Source of the DNA: Pseudomonadota bacterium
GTDB taxonomy: Bacteria; Pseudomonadota; Gammaproteobacteria; Burkholderiales; Burkholderiaceae_C
Direction of reading: 5' to 3'
DNA length: 57,492 nucleotides
Assembly (NCBI GenBank): GCA_021805805.1
Contig: JAJZEB010000007.1
Coordinates: forward strand, 1 to 57,492
Position 1 is the stretch's first letter. Each line of letters opens with the position of its first letter. The notes under the pieces are model-generated. The model did not search any database. It had not been told where the DNA came from and worked only from the letters and a program-made list of their open reading frames with translations. Below, piece by piece: positions 19,477-27,400 of this stretch. The translations under genes were made by a program, and so were the position numbers.

Positions 19477-20565
19477 GTGTTTTTCACCTCAGGCAGTCAC
19501 GCCCTCACCGTCATCACGCAGATCGTGTTCGTCGATCTGCTGCTCAGCGGCGACAATGCGGTGCTGATCGCTCTGGTCTGCCGTGACCTACCGTCCGACA
19601 TGAAGGCGCCCGCGCTGGTCGCCGGAACCGTGGCGGCGATCACGCTGCGCACCGTGCTGACCGGGGTTGCCGGCGTGTTGCTGCAACTGCCGTTGATCGA
19701 GATCGGCGGCGCGCTGCTGCTGCTCGTCGTGGCGATCAGGCTGCTCGTCGCCGAGGAGCAGAAATCCGCCGGCAGCGAACCGGCCAGCGGGTTCTGGGGC
19801 GCGGTGGCGACCATCGTCTTGGCCGACCTTGCGATGAGCCTGGACAATGTCGTGGCGATCGCAGGCGCGGCAAACGGTTCGCTTTCCTACCTGTTGTTCG
19901 GGCTGGCCTTGAGCATTCCGCTGCTGATGTTCGGCAGCACGTTCGTCGGGCGGCTGCTGGAGACGCGCCCGCTGCTCGTCCCGGCGGGGGCCGCACTGCT
20001 GGGCTGGATCGCCGGCCATCTGGCGGTGTCCGACCCGCTGTGGGCCGCGACGATCGCGCGCCAACTGCCTGCGCTGCACGTCGTCGTTCCGGCACTGTGC
20101 GCGGTCTTCGTCGTGGCCGAGGGGCGTATCGTGGCCGAGCGGCTGCGCGTCGCCGGGCCCGCGCCGAAGCTGCGCCGGGCCGATTCGGCAGCGGCAGCCG
20201 TACCTGCGCGCGCGCGCGAAGGCACGCCGCCTGTGCCGGCGCCGGCCCTGTGCGTGGTTCCGACGGGTACCTGGGGCGCGGCGGAGCCGGTCGGCGCCGC
20301 GATGAACGACGCGATGAACGACGCGATGAACGACGCAGTGGCCGAACCCGGATGGCCCGGCGCGGGGGCGCTGCGCGGCCCCTCCGACGCGCAGCCGCTG
20401 CCGTTGACGACCTGGCAGCGCATCGAACGCGCCGCGCTGAAGGTGTATGTGCCGCTCGTCGTGGTGTCGATCTTTGCGCTGCTGGCGTGGATGGGATGGC
20501 GCGTGATCGACATCCAGCACTACCTGCCGCCGCCGCGAGCAGCGGCATCGGCGACGAGGCACTGA
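19477..20565 (+). CDS. TerC-family integral membrane protein with extended C-terminal linker
   Basis: TerC proteins are membrane proteins linked to tellurite resistance, Mn export (Alx/MeeF type) or metalation of exported enzymes. This one has 362 residues from GTG 19477. Two conserved acidic motifs are present: VFVDLLLSGDNAVLIAL near residue 18 and LADLAMSLDNVVAIAGAA near 119. A hydrophobic core of about seven helices is followed by a disordered Ala/Pro-rich linker of about 80 residues containing three MNDA units. A final membrane helix (VYVPLVVVSIFALLAWMG) ends it, which is longer than the usual ~220-residue TerC core. It is last in the hflK-hflC-nramp operon. Confidence 0.85.
   Translation: MFFTSGSHALTVITQIVFVDLLLSGDNAVLIALVCRDLPSDMKAPALVAGTVAAITLRTVLTGVAGVLLQLPLIEIGGALLLLVVAIRLLVAEEQKSAGSEPASGFWGAVATIVLADLAMSLDNVVAIAGAANGSLSYLLFGLALSIPLLMFGSTFVGRLLETRPLLVPAGAALLGWIAGHLAVSDPLWAATIARQLPALHVVVPALCAVFVVAEGRIVAERLRVAGPAPKLRRADSAAAAVPARAREGTPPVPAPALCVVPTGTWGAAEPVGAAMNDAMNDAMNDAVAEPGWPGAGALRGPSDAQPLPLTTWQRIERAALKVYVPLVVVSIFALLAWMGWRVIDIQHYLPPPRAAASATRH
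20299..20334 (+). repeat. Three perfect 12-bp tandem repeats in the TerC-like gene
   Basis: GCGATGAACGAC is repeated three times without mismatch (20299-20310, 20311-20322, 20323-20334), encoding AMND units in the predicted linker. It is a possible short variable-number repeat. Confidence 0.95.
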
Positions 20566-20590
20566 CGCGAAGGCGCAGGCGCGCGCGCGC

Positions 20591-21040
20591 CTATTTGGTC
20601 TGGTGCCGCATCAGCCGCGCCTGCTCGCGCTGCCAATCGCGCTTGGATTCGGTGTCGCGCTTGTCGTGCAGCTTCTTGCCGCGGCCGAGCGCGAAGTCGA
20701 GCTTGATGCGGCCATTTTTGTAATGCAGGTTCAGCGGAACCAGGGTGTAGCCGCGTTGCTCGACCTTGCCGATCAGGCGCCGGATCTCGTCCTTGTGCAA
20801 CAAAAGCTTGCGCGTGCGGCTGGCGTCCGGACGCACATGGGTGGAGGCGCTTTGCAGCGGTGTCACGTTCATGCCGACCAGGTACAGCTCGCCGTCGCGG
20901 ATCATGACGTAACCGTCGAGCAGCTGGGCACGCCCGGCGCGCACCGCCTTGACCTCCCAGCCCTCGAGGACGATTCCGGCCTCGTAGCGGTCTTCGAGGA
21001 AGTAATTGAACGCTGCCTTGCGGTTTTCTGCGATGCTCAT
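20591..21040 (-). CDS. smpB: SsrA-binding protein SmpB
   Basis: This tmRNA-binding protein is essential for trans-translation and delivers tmRNA to stalled ribosomes. It has 149 residues, the normal length. Motifs include [42 protein letters not shown] and the basic tail with [19 protein letters not shown], which folds into the mRNA channel. It is divergent from ratA with 62 nt between them and converges on the terC-like gene. The smpB/ratA back-to-back arrangement is widespread in Beta- and Gammaproteobacteria. Confidence 0.98.
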   Translation of the reverse strand: MSIAENRKAAFNYFLEDRYEAGIVLEGWEVKAVRAGRAQLLDGYVMIRDGELYLVGMNVTPLQSASTHVRPDASRTRKLLLHKDEIRRLIGKVEQRGYTLVPLNLHYKNGRIKLDFALGRGKKLHDKRDTESKRDWQREQARLMRHQTK

Positions 21041-21102
21041 CTGCGCGGCGGCTCGCGGCCGTCCGGTTTTCTTACAATCTTTCGATTTTAAGATCCTCGC
21101 CC

Positions 21103-21537
21103 ATGGCCAACGTACACAAGTCCGTTCTGCTCTGGTACAGCGCGCAGCAGATGTATCGTCTGGTGCAGGACGTCGAGTCGTATCCGAAGTTCCTGCCCTG
21201 GTGCGGAGGAGTGGAAGTGCACGAGGCCAATGCGCAGTGCATGCGCGCGACCCTGCGCATCGATTTCAAGGGCGTACGGCAGAGCTTCACCACGTGCAAC
21301 GAGCAGGTCCCGGACCGCGAGATCCGCATGCAGCTGGTCGAAGGCCCGTTCAGCGCGCTGCAGGGGCTCTGGGCCTTCACGCCGCTGCAGGACGACGGCG
21401 CGTGCCAGGTCGACTTCACGCTCGATTACCACTTTTCGAGCAAATTGGTCGAGGCGGTCATCGGACCGGTCTTCGGCCATATCGCCAAGACCTTCGTCGA
21501 GGCTTTCGTGCAGCGCGCCCAGGTGGTGTATGGCTGA
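21103..21537 (+). CDS. ratA: RatA / COQ10-like START-domain protein
   Basis: This 144-residue polyketide-cyclase/START-domain protein has the RatA/COQ10 signatures [28 protein letters not shown] and the C-terminal helix [17 protein letters not shown]. The family is annotated either as a toxin blocking 70S assembly (E. coli RatA) or as a ubiquinone-binding factor. Which role applies here cannot be told from sequence. A -10-like TACAAT (21073-21078) lies 24 nt before the ATG. The last bases overlap the start of rnfH. Confidence 0.93.
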   Translation: MANVHKSVLLWYSAQQMYRLVQDVESYPKFLPWCGGVEVHEANAQCMRATLRIDFKGVRQSFTTCNEQVPDREIRMQLVEGPFSALQGLWAFTPLQDDGACQVDFTLDYHFSSKLVEAVIGPVFGHIAKTFVEAFVQRAQVVYG

Positions 21538-21847
21538 CTCCGCACCGATCGCAGTGCAGGTGTTCTGGCAGGCCGCGGACGCCCCGGCGGTGCTGCGCGG
21601 CGTGCTGCTGAGCGCGGGGGCGACGCTGCGCGATGCGGTATGCGCCAGCGGCGTCGACGCGCTGCTGCCTGCGGGGTGGGACGCCGGAGCCTTGCAGCCT
21701 GCAGTCGCGGGCCAGCCGCGCGCGCCCGATGCGCCGGTTTTCGACGGCGAGCGCATCGACCTGCTCAGGCCCTTGCGCATCGATCCAAAGGACGCGCGGC
21801 GCCGGCGCGCGCGGCGGCGCGGCGCGTCCGTGGCCGGAGCCGGTTGA
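21530..21847 (+). CDS. rnfH: RnfH/RatB family ubiquitin-like fold protein
   Basis: This 105-residue member of the UPF0125 (RnfH) family is next to ratA as in many proteobacteria. Visible family features are IAVQVFWQAADAPAVLRGVLLSAGATLRDAV and the C-terminal FDGERIDLLRPLRIDPKDARRRRARRR. The function is undetermined; the beta-grasp fold is known for the family. Its start lies 8 nt inside ratA, and its stop overlaps the next gene by one base (TGATG), so the three genes form an operon. Confidence 0.92.
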   Translation: MADSAPIAVQVFWQAADAPAVLRGVLLSAGATLRDAVCASGVDALLPAGWDAGALQPAVAGQPRAPDAPVFDGERIDLLRPLRIDPKDARRRRARRRGASVAGAG

Positions 21848-22161
21848 TGCGGCGCCTGCGCTGCGCCGTGGCCTTGGTCGCCGGGAGCGCGCTGGTGGCT
21901 GCTTGCGCGCGCACCTTCGATCCGGCGCCGCGCCTGCGTCCAGGCAGCGACCGCGACGCACACGGTTGCATCGGCTCGGCCGGTTACCGATGGTGCGCGG
22001 CGCGGCGAGCCTGCGTGCGTCCATGGACGGTGGCCAGTTCGGCGGTCGACTTCGACGCGCAGTGCGCGAACCCGCCGGCCGGTGGCAGCGGCGCACAAGC
22101 CGACCGGCCCGTGGAGCCGGGGCGCAACGCAGTGGACGCGTCAGAGCAGCGGCGGCGGTAG
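21847..22161 (+). CDS. Small predicted lipoprotein with Cys/Trp motif
   Basis: This 104-residue protein has an N-terminal lipoprotein signal (RRLRCAVALVAGSALVAAC) with the lipobox VAAC, so the mature protein would be anchored at Cys20. The mature part contains GCIGSAGYRWCAARRACVRP, with three cysteines and conserved-looking aromatic residues. This motif occurs in small envelope proteins of unknown function, as far as I recall. It is translationally coupled to rnfH. The last 21 nt overlap the convergent histidine kinase gene. Confidence 0.75.
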   Translation: MRRLRCAVALVAGSALVAACARTFDPAPRLRPGSDRDAHGCIGSAGYRWCAARRACVRPWTVASSAVDFDAQCANPPAGGSGAQADRPVEPGRNAVDASEQRRR

Positions 22162-23520
22162 CGCGTCGAGCGGGTCGCGCGGCAGCCAGATGCGCAGCAG
22201 CAGGCCGCCGCCGCCGGCGTTGCTCAACGTGAGGCGCCCGCCCATGCGCGCGATGGCCTTGTTCGCGATCGACAGCCCGAGCCCGGAGCCAAGGCCCGCG
22301 GTGCGCGCCTGATTGCCGCGGAAGAACGGGCGGGTCAGCAGCGCGATCTGCTCGGGCGGCACTCCGGGGCCGTGGTCGCGAAGGCTCAACAGCATTTCGT
22401 GTCCGCGCCGCGCGAAGTCGACGTCGAGTTCGGAGCGTTGCGTTCCCGGAGTGCGGCCGTAGCGGCGCGCGTTCTCGATGATGTTGACCAGCACGCGGTG
22501 CAGTTCGAGCCCGTCGCCGAGGACGGGCGCGGTCTCGTTGCGCGGCATGCGGATGTCGATGTCGCCGTGCTTGGCGTAGTCGGCGGCGACCTTGGCCATC
22601 AGGTCGGCCAGATCGATGCGCTCGCGCGACGGCAGCGCCGTGCTTGCGTATTCCATGAATTTGCTGATGATCGCGTCGGCCTGCTCGATATCGGACACGA
22701 TGTCCTCGCGTGCCTGCGGATCGGGCACGCTGAGCTCGGCCTCCAGCCGCAGTCGCGCCAGCGGAGTACGGATGTCGTGCGAAATGCCTGCCAGCATCAG
22801 CGCACGGTCCTGCTCGAGTTCGTGCAGGGCTTGCGCCATGCGGTTGAATCCGCGGTTGACCTCGCGCAATTCGGCCGCGCCAGAGTCCTCGTCGAGTTGC
22901 TGGGAGAAGTCGCCTCCGCGCACGCGCGCGATGGCCTGGCCGAGATCGCCCAGCGGACGGTTGACGAAGCCTGCGATCACGGCAGCTCCGATCATCGCCA
23001 GCAGCGTGGCGAGCACCCCGCCGACAACCCAGGTCTGCTCCAGCGAGCTGGCCACGCGCGCTCGCTTGAGGTGCAGCCAGTAAGGGCTCCCGGCGGCGTT
23101 GAAGCCGATCCACACGCCGGCAGCGCCATCGACCGCGTCGGCGAACAGCAGCGGCTCGGTGCTGTCGCGCAGCACTTCGCGTTGCAGGCGGTGCGAGAAG
23201 CTGCCCGGACGCGTCGGCCGCCAGCGGTCGTCGGGCAGGCGCGGCGTCAAGGCAATGTCGTGGTCGCGCGCCAGATCGGCGAGCAGTGCGGCCTGGCCGT
23301 CGGTGGCGTGGCGCAAGGCCAGTCGCGCCAGGTCGACGACGGTCAGGACTTCACGCGCGGTATAGCGCACCTGATCGGTGCGTTGCAGCATGCGAAAGGC
23401 CTGGAACCAGGCCGAGATGCTCAACCAGACCAGCAGCGCGATCAATGCGAACGTGCGCCAGTACAGGCGGGTCGACAGGCCGCCGAACAGGCGCCGCAGC
23501 GCGAGCATGGGCGACCCCAT
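22141..23520 (-). CDS. envZ: Sensor histidine kinase, EnvZ-like
   Basis: This membrane sensor kinase pairs with the response regulator immediately upstream. It has 459 residues. TM1 is about 20-40, a periplasmic domain of about 120 residues follows, then TM2 near 165-190 and a HAMP segment beginning NRPLGDLGQAIARV. The dimerisation/phosphoacceptor helix has ISHDIRTPLARL with His248. The ATPase domain has an N box (VLVNIIENARRYGR), DHGPGVPP and GLGSGLGLSIANK. An alternative ATG lies four codons downstream. The order regulator then kinase, and the HDIRTPL box, match OmpR/EnvZ-type systems. The signal is unknown. Confidence 0.93.
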   Translation of the reverse strand: MGSPMLALRRLFGGLSTRLYWRTFALIALLVWLSISAWFQAFRMLQRTDQVRYTAREVLTVVDLARLALRHATDGQAALLADLARDHDIALTPRLPDDRWRPTRPGSFSHRLQREVLRDSTEPLLFADAVDGAAGVWIGFNAAGSPYWLHLKRARVASSLEQTWVVGGVLATLLAMIGAAVIAGFVNRPLGDLGQAIARVRGGDFSQQLDEDSGAAELREVNRGFNRMAQALHELEQDRALMLAGISHDIRTPLARLRLEAELSVPDPQAREDIVSDIEQADAIISKFMEYASTALPSRERIDLADLMAKVAADYAKHGDIDIRMPRNETAPVLGDGLELHRVLVNIIENARRYGRTPGTQRSELDVDFARRGHEMLLSLRDHGPGVPPEQIALLTRPFFRGNQARTAGLGSGLGLSIANKAIARMGGRLTLSNAGGGGLLLRIWLPRDPLDALPPPLL

Positions 23521-23537
23521 CGATGCCGGCCGGCGAA

Positions 23538-24266
23538 TCAGTTGTCCTTGCTGTCGGGAACGAACACGTAGCCGACTCCCCAGACCGTCTGGATGTAGCG
23601 CGGATGCGAGGGATCGACTTCGACGATCTTGCGCAGCCGGGAAATGGCCACGTCGAGGCTGCGGTCGAAAGCCTCGTAGTCACGACCGCGCGCAAGCTCG
23701 GCCAGGCGGTCGCGCGACAGCGGCTGCCGCGGGTGACGCACCAGCGCCTTGAGCATGGCGAATTCTCCGGTGGTCAGGTTGATCAGCTCTCCATCGCGCG
23801 ACAGCTCGCGGCGTGCGAGGTCCAGGCTGAAGGGGCCGAACTCGACGGTTTCGTCCTCGCGCGCCGGAGCTCCGGGAAGTTCGGGATTGGGCTGCCGGCG
23901 CAGCACCGCGCTGATGCGTGCGAGCAGTTCGCGCGGGTTGAACGGCTTGGGCAGGTAGTCGTCGGCGCCGACTTCCAGGCCGATGATGCGATCGACGTCC
24001 TCGCCCTTGGCGGTCAACATGATGATCGGGGTGAAATCCTTCGACGCGCGCATGCGCTTGCATACGGTCAGACCGTCCTCGCCGGGCAGCATCAGATCGA
24101 GCACGATCAGGTCGAAACGTTCCTTGACCATCACCCGCTGCATCGCCTTCGCGTCCTCGGCGACGAAGACTTCGTAGTTTTCTTGCGCCAGGTAGCGGCG
24201 CAGCAGATCGCGGATGCGCGAGTCGTCGTCGACGACCAGTACCTTTTTCATTTTGTCCTGTTGCAT
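23538..24266 (-). CDS. ompR: OmpR-family response regulator
   Basis: This 242-residue DNA-binding regulator has a receiver domain with DDD at 13-15, phosphoacceptor Asp57 (VLDLMLPGEDG), Thr in MLTAKG and Lys in LPKPFNP. It is followed by a winged-helix domain (LTTGEFAMLKALVRHPRQPLSRDRL, then VDVAISRLRK-like LDVAISRLRKIVE and YIQTVWGVGYVF). It is very similar in layout to OmpR and precedes the EnvZ-like kinase by 17 nt. The start may be Met1 (24266) or Met6, MKKVLVVDDD. Confidence 0.96.
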   Translation of the reverse strand: MQQDKMKKVLVVDDDSRIRDLLRRYLAQENYEVFVAEDAKAMQRVMVKERFDLIVLDLMLPGEDGLTVCKRMRASKDFTPIIMLTAKGEDVDRIIGLEVGADDYLPKPFNPRELLARISAVLRRQPNPELPGAPAREDETVEFGPFSLDLARRELSRDGELINLTTGEFAMLKALVRHPRQPLSRDRLAELARGRDYEAFDRSLDVAISRLRKIVEVDPSHPRYIQTVWGVGYVFVPDSKDN

Positions 24267-24409
24267 ATCGGCTCGTATGGGCTGTCTTTTTCAGAGAGTT
24301 CGGTCGGTGCCGGCCGCAGCGCGTCCGGAGGGCCCCAGCCACGCAACCGTTGCACGCAGCAAATGTAACTGCGATGCGCTGCCCGAGACAAGCCTGGAAC
24401 TGCGTCCGG

Positions 24410-24436
24410 TTGCGTCAGCGGTGGACTGCGTATAGT
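24410..24436 (+). promoter_or_regulatory. Predicted leaderless promoter of the UvrA-family gene
   Basis: TTGCGT (24410-24415) and TATAGT (24431-24436) are separated by 15 nt. The -10 ends 7 nt before the ATG, so transcription would start at or next to the A of the start codon. Confidence 0.5.
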
Positions 24437-24443
24437 TCCGGGA

Positions 24444-27400
24444 ATGAGCGCATCCGTCCCGCAGCCGCCCGCAGACGCCACGATCCGCGTCGTCGGCGCG
24501 CGCCAGAACAACCTGAAGAACCTCGACCTCGACATTCCGCTGGGGCGCCTCGTCGTCGTCACCGGCGTGTCGGGTTCGGGCAAGAGTTCGCTGGCTTTCG
24601 ACACCGTCTACGCCGAGGGGCAGCGACGCTACGTGGAGACGTTCTCGCCGTACGCGCGCCAGTTCCTCGACCGCATGGATCGGCCGCAGGTCGACCGCAT
24701 CGACGGCATCCTGCCGGCGATCGCGATCGATCAGACCAATCCGGTGCGCACCTCGCGTTCGACGGTGGGCACCATGACCGAGCTGGCCGACCATCTGAAA
24801 TTGCTCTACGCCCGCTCGGCGGCGCTGTACTGCCGACGTTGTGCAGCCGAGGTCCGCCGCGACACCCCGGCGTCGATCGCCGCCGACCTGCGGCGTCGTG
24901 CCGACGCGGCCGGCGATCCGCGCCTGGTGCTGAGCTTCCCGCTGCCGCTGCCCGACGGGCTGACCGAAGACAGCGTGCTCCAGGGTCTGGCAGCGCAGGG
25001 GTACACCCGCGTGCACGCGCGCGCGCCCGGAGTGCTGCACGTGGTGCAGGACCGCTTGCGCGCGGCGGCCGTCGACGATACACGGTTGCTCGACGCGCTG
25101 GAGGCCGCGTTGCGGCTGGGCCAGGGGCGCGTCGCGGTGTGGCCGCAGATCGAGGCTGCGGCGCCGTGGCGCTATTCGTCCGGGCTGCATTGCGCCGAGT
25201 GCGACCTGACGTACCGCAACCCGGGCCCTGGGCTGTTCAGCTTCAATTCGCCGCTGGGAGCTTGCGACACCTGCCGTGGCTTCGGTCGTACCCTTGGCGT
25301 GGATTGGGGCCTGGTCGTTCCCGACGCGGCGAAGAGCCTGCGCGGCGGCGCGGTCAAACCCTGGCAGAGCGCGAGTTTCCGCGACGCCCAGCGCGACCTC
25401 GAACGGCACGCGGCGGCGGCCGCAGTGCGGCTGGACGTGCCGTGGGCCGAACTGAGCGAAGCCGAGCGGACCTGGGTCATCGAAGGCGACCCGGATTTTT
25501 CGGGCAAGTGGGAGCAGCAGTACTACGGCGTGCGCCGCTTCTTCGACTGGCTGGAGACGCGCACCTACAAGATGCATGTCCGCGTGCTGCTGTCCAAGTA
25601 CCGCAGCAGCAGTCCGTGCCCGGCATGCGGCGGCGCGCGGCTCAAGCTCGACGGCTTGCTCTGGCGCGTCGGAACGCGCCACGCCGCCGACGCGGCGCTG
25701 GGCGCACGCGCGCGCTTTGCGCCGCATGGCGTGCAATGGAGCGACGCGGTGCGCGATGCGCTTCCCGGGCTGTGTCTGCACGATGTGATGCGCCTGCCGA
25801 TCGAAAGCGCGCATGGCTTTTTCCTCGAACTGGAGCACGATCCGGGCGCAGATGCGGCAACCCGGTTGCTGCTCGACGAAATCCGCGCCCGCCTGCGCTA
25901 CCTGCTCGATGTCGGTCTCGGCTACCTGACGCTGGACCGGCCATCGCGCACCCTGTCGGGCGGCGAGGTGCAGCGCATCAACCTGACCACAGCGCTGGGC
26001 ACGTCGCTGACGCAGACGCTGTTCGTGCTCGACGAGCCGTCGATCGGTCTGCACCCACGCGACCTTCACCGCCTCGGCGCGGTCCTGCACAACCTGAAAC
26101 AGGCGGGGAATTCGCTGCTCGTGGTCGAACACGACCCGCAGTTGATGCTGCAGGCCGACCATCTGATCGAGCTCGGTCCGGGAGCCGGCGAGCAGGGCGG
26201 CGAGCTGGTCTTCGCCGGGACGCTGGAGGCGCTTCGCGCAGCGTCGACGCTGACCGGCGCGTACCTGCGCGGCGAGCGTCGCGTCCAACCCGACCGTGCG
26301 CCGCGCCGGCTGCAACGCGACGCCGATGGCGGATTGCGCGCGCCGCGGCTGATCGTCGAAGGCGCGCGTGCGCACAACCTGCAGCGCCTGGACGTGGAAA
26401 TCCCCTTGCACGCGCTGGTGGCGGTGACCGGGGTGTCGGGCTGCGGCAAGTCGACGCTGGTCGGCGACGTGCTGTATCCGGCGCTGGCGCGGCGGCTGGG
26501 AAAGAGCGCGCCCGAGCCGGGTGCGCATGCGCGGCTGCTCGGCGCCGAACAGATCGCCGACGTGGTGCTGGTCGACCAGAGCGCGCTGGGCAAGACCGCG
26601 CGCTCGAACCCGGTGAGCTTCGTCGGTGCGTTCGATGCGCTGCGTCGTCGATTCGCCGCGCTGCCCGAGGCGCAGCGCCGCGGCTACAGCGCGGGCACCT
26701 TCAGTTTCAACACCGGAGACGGCCGCTGCCCGGCGTGCGGCGGGTCGGGTTTCGAGCACGTCGAAATGCAGTTCCTGTCCGACGTCTACCTGCGCTGCGC
26801 CGAATGCGACGGTCGCCGTTACCGCGCCGAGGTGCTCGAACTCGCGCTCGAAGTCGGCGGCCGCAGCCTGAACATCGCCGACGTGCTCGAGCTGACGGTC
26901 AGCGAAGCGCTGCGGCTGTTCGCGGGCGAACGCGATCTGAGCGCCGGGCTGCGCGCGCTGGCTGCGGTCGGGCTCGACTACCTGCGGCTGGGGCAGCCGA
27001 CGCCGACGCTGTCGGGCGGCGAAGCGCAGAGACTGAAGCTGGCAGCGTTTCTGGTCGAGGCGCGGCGCAGTGCGGGCCGCGGCGCCGCGCGCGGCAGCCT
27101 GTATCTGCTCGACGAGCCGACCACCGGGCTGCATTTCGACGACATCGCCAAGCTGCTGCGCGCGTTGCACGAACTGGTCGACGCCGGCAACAGCGTGGTG
27201 CTGATCGAACACAATCTGGACGTCATCGCAGCCAGCGACTGGATCATCGACCTGGGCCCGGACGGCGGCGACGCCGGTGGCAGGCTGGTCGTCGCCGGAA
27301 CGCCCGACGAGGTGCGGGCGTGCGAGGCCTCGCACACCGGACGCGCGCTGCTGGGCTGGCACGCGCAGTTCGCAGCCGCCGCCAACGACGCCGCGGCACC

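Noticed and set aside
24267-24443. LexA-type SOS box upstream of the UvrA gene
   Set aside because: No CTGT-N8-ACAG-like sequence was seen here, so SOS control is not supported by this sequence.
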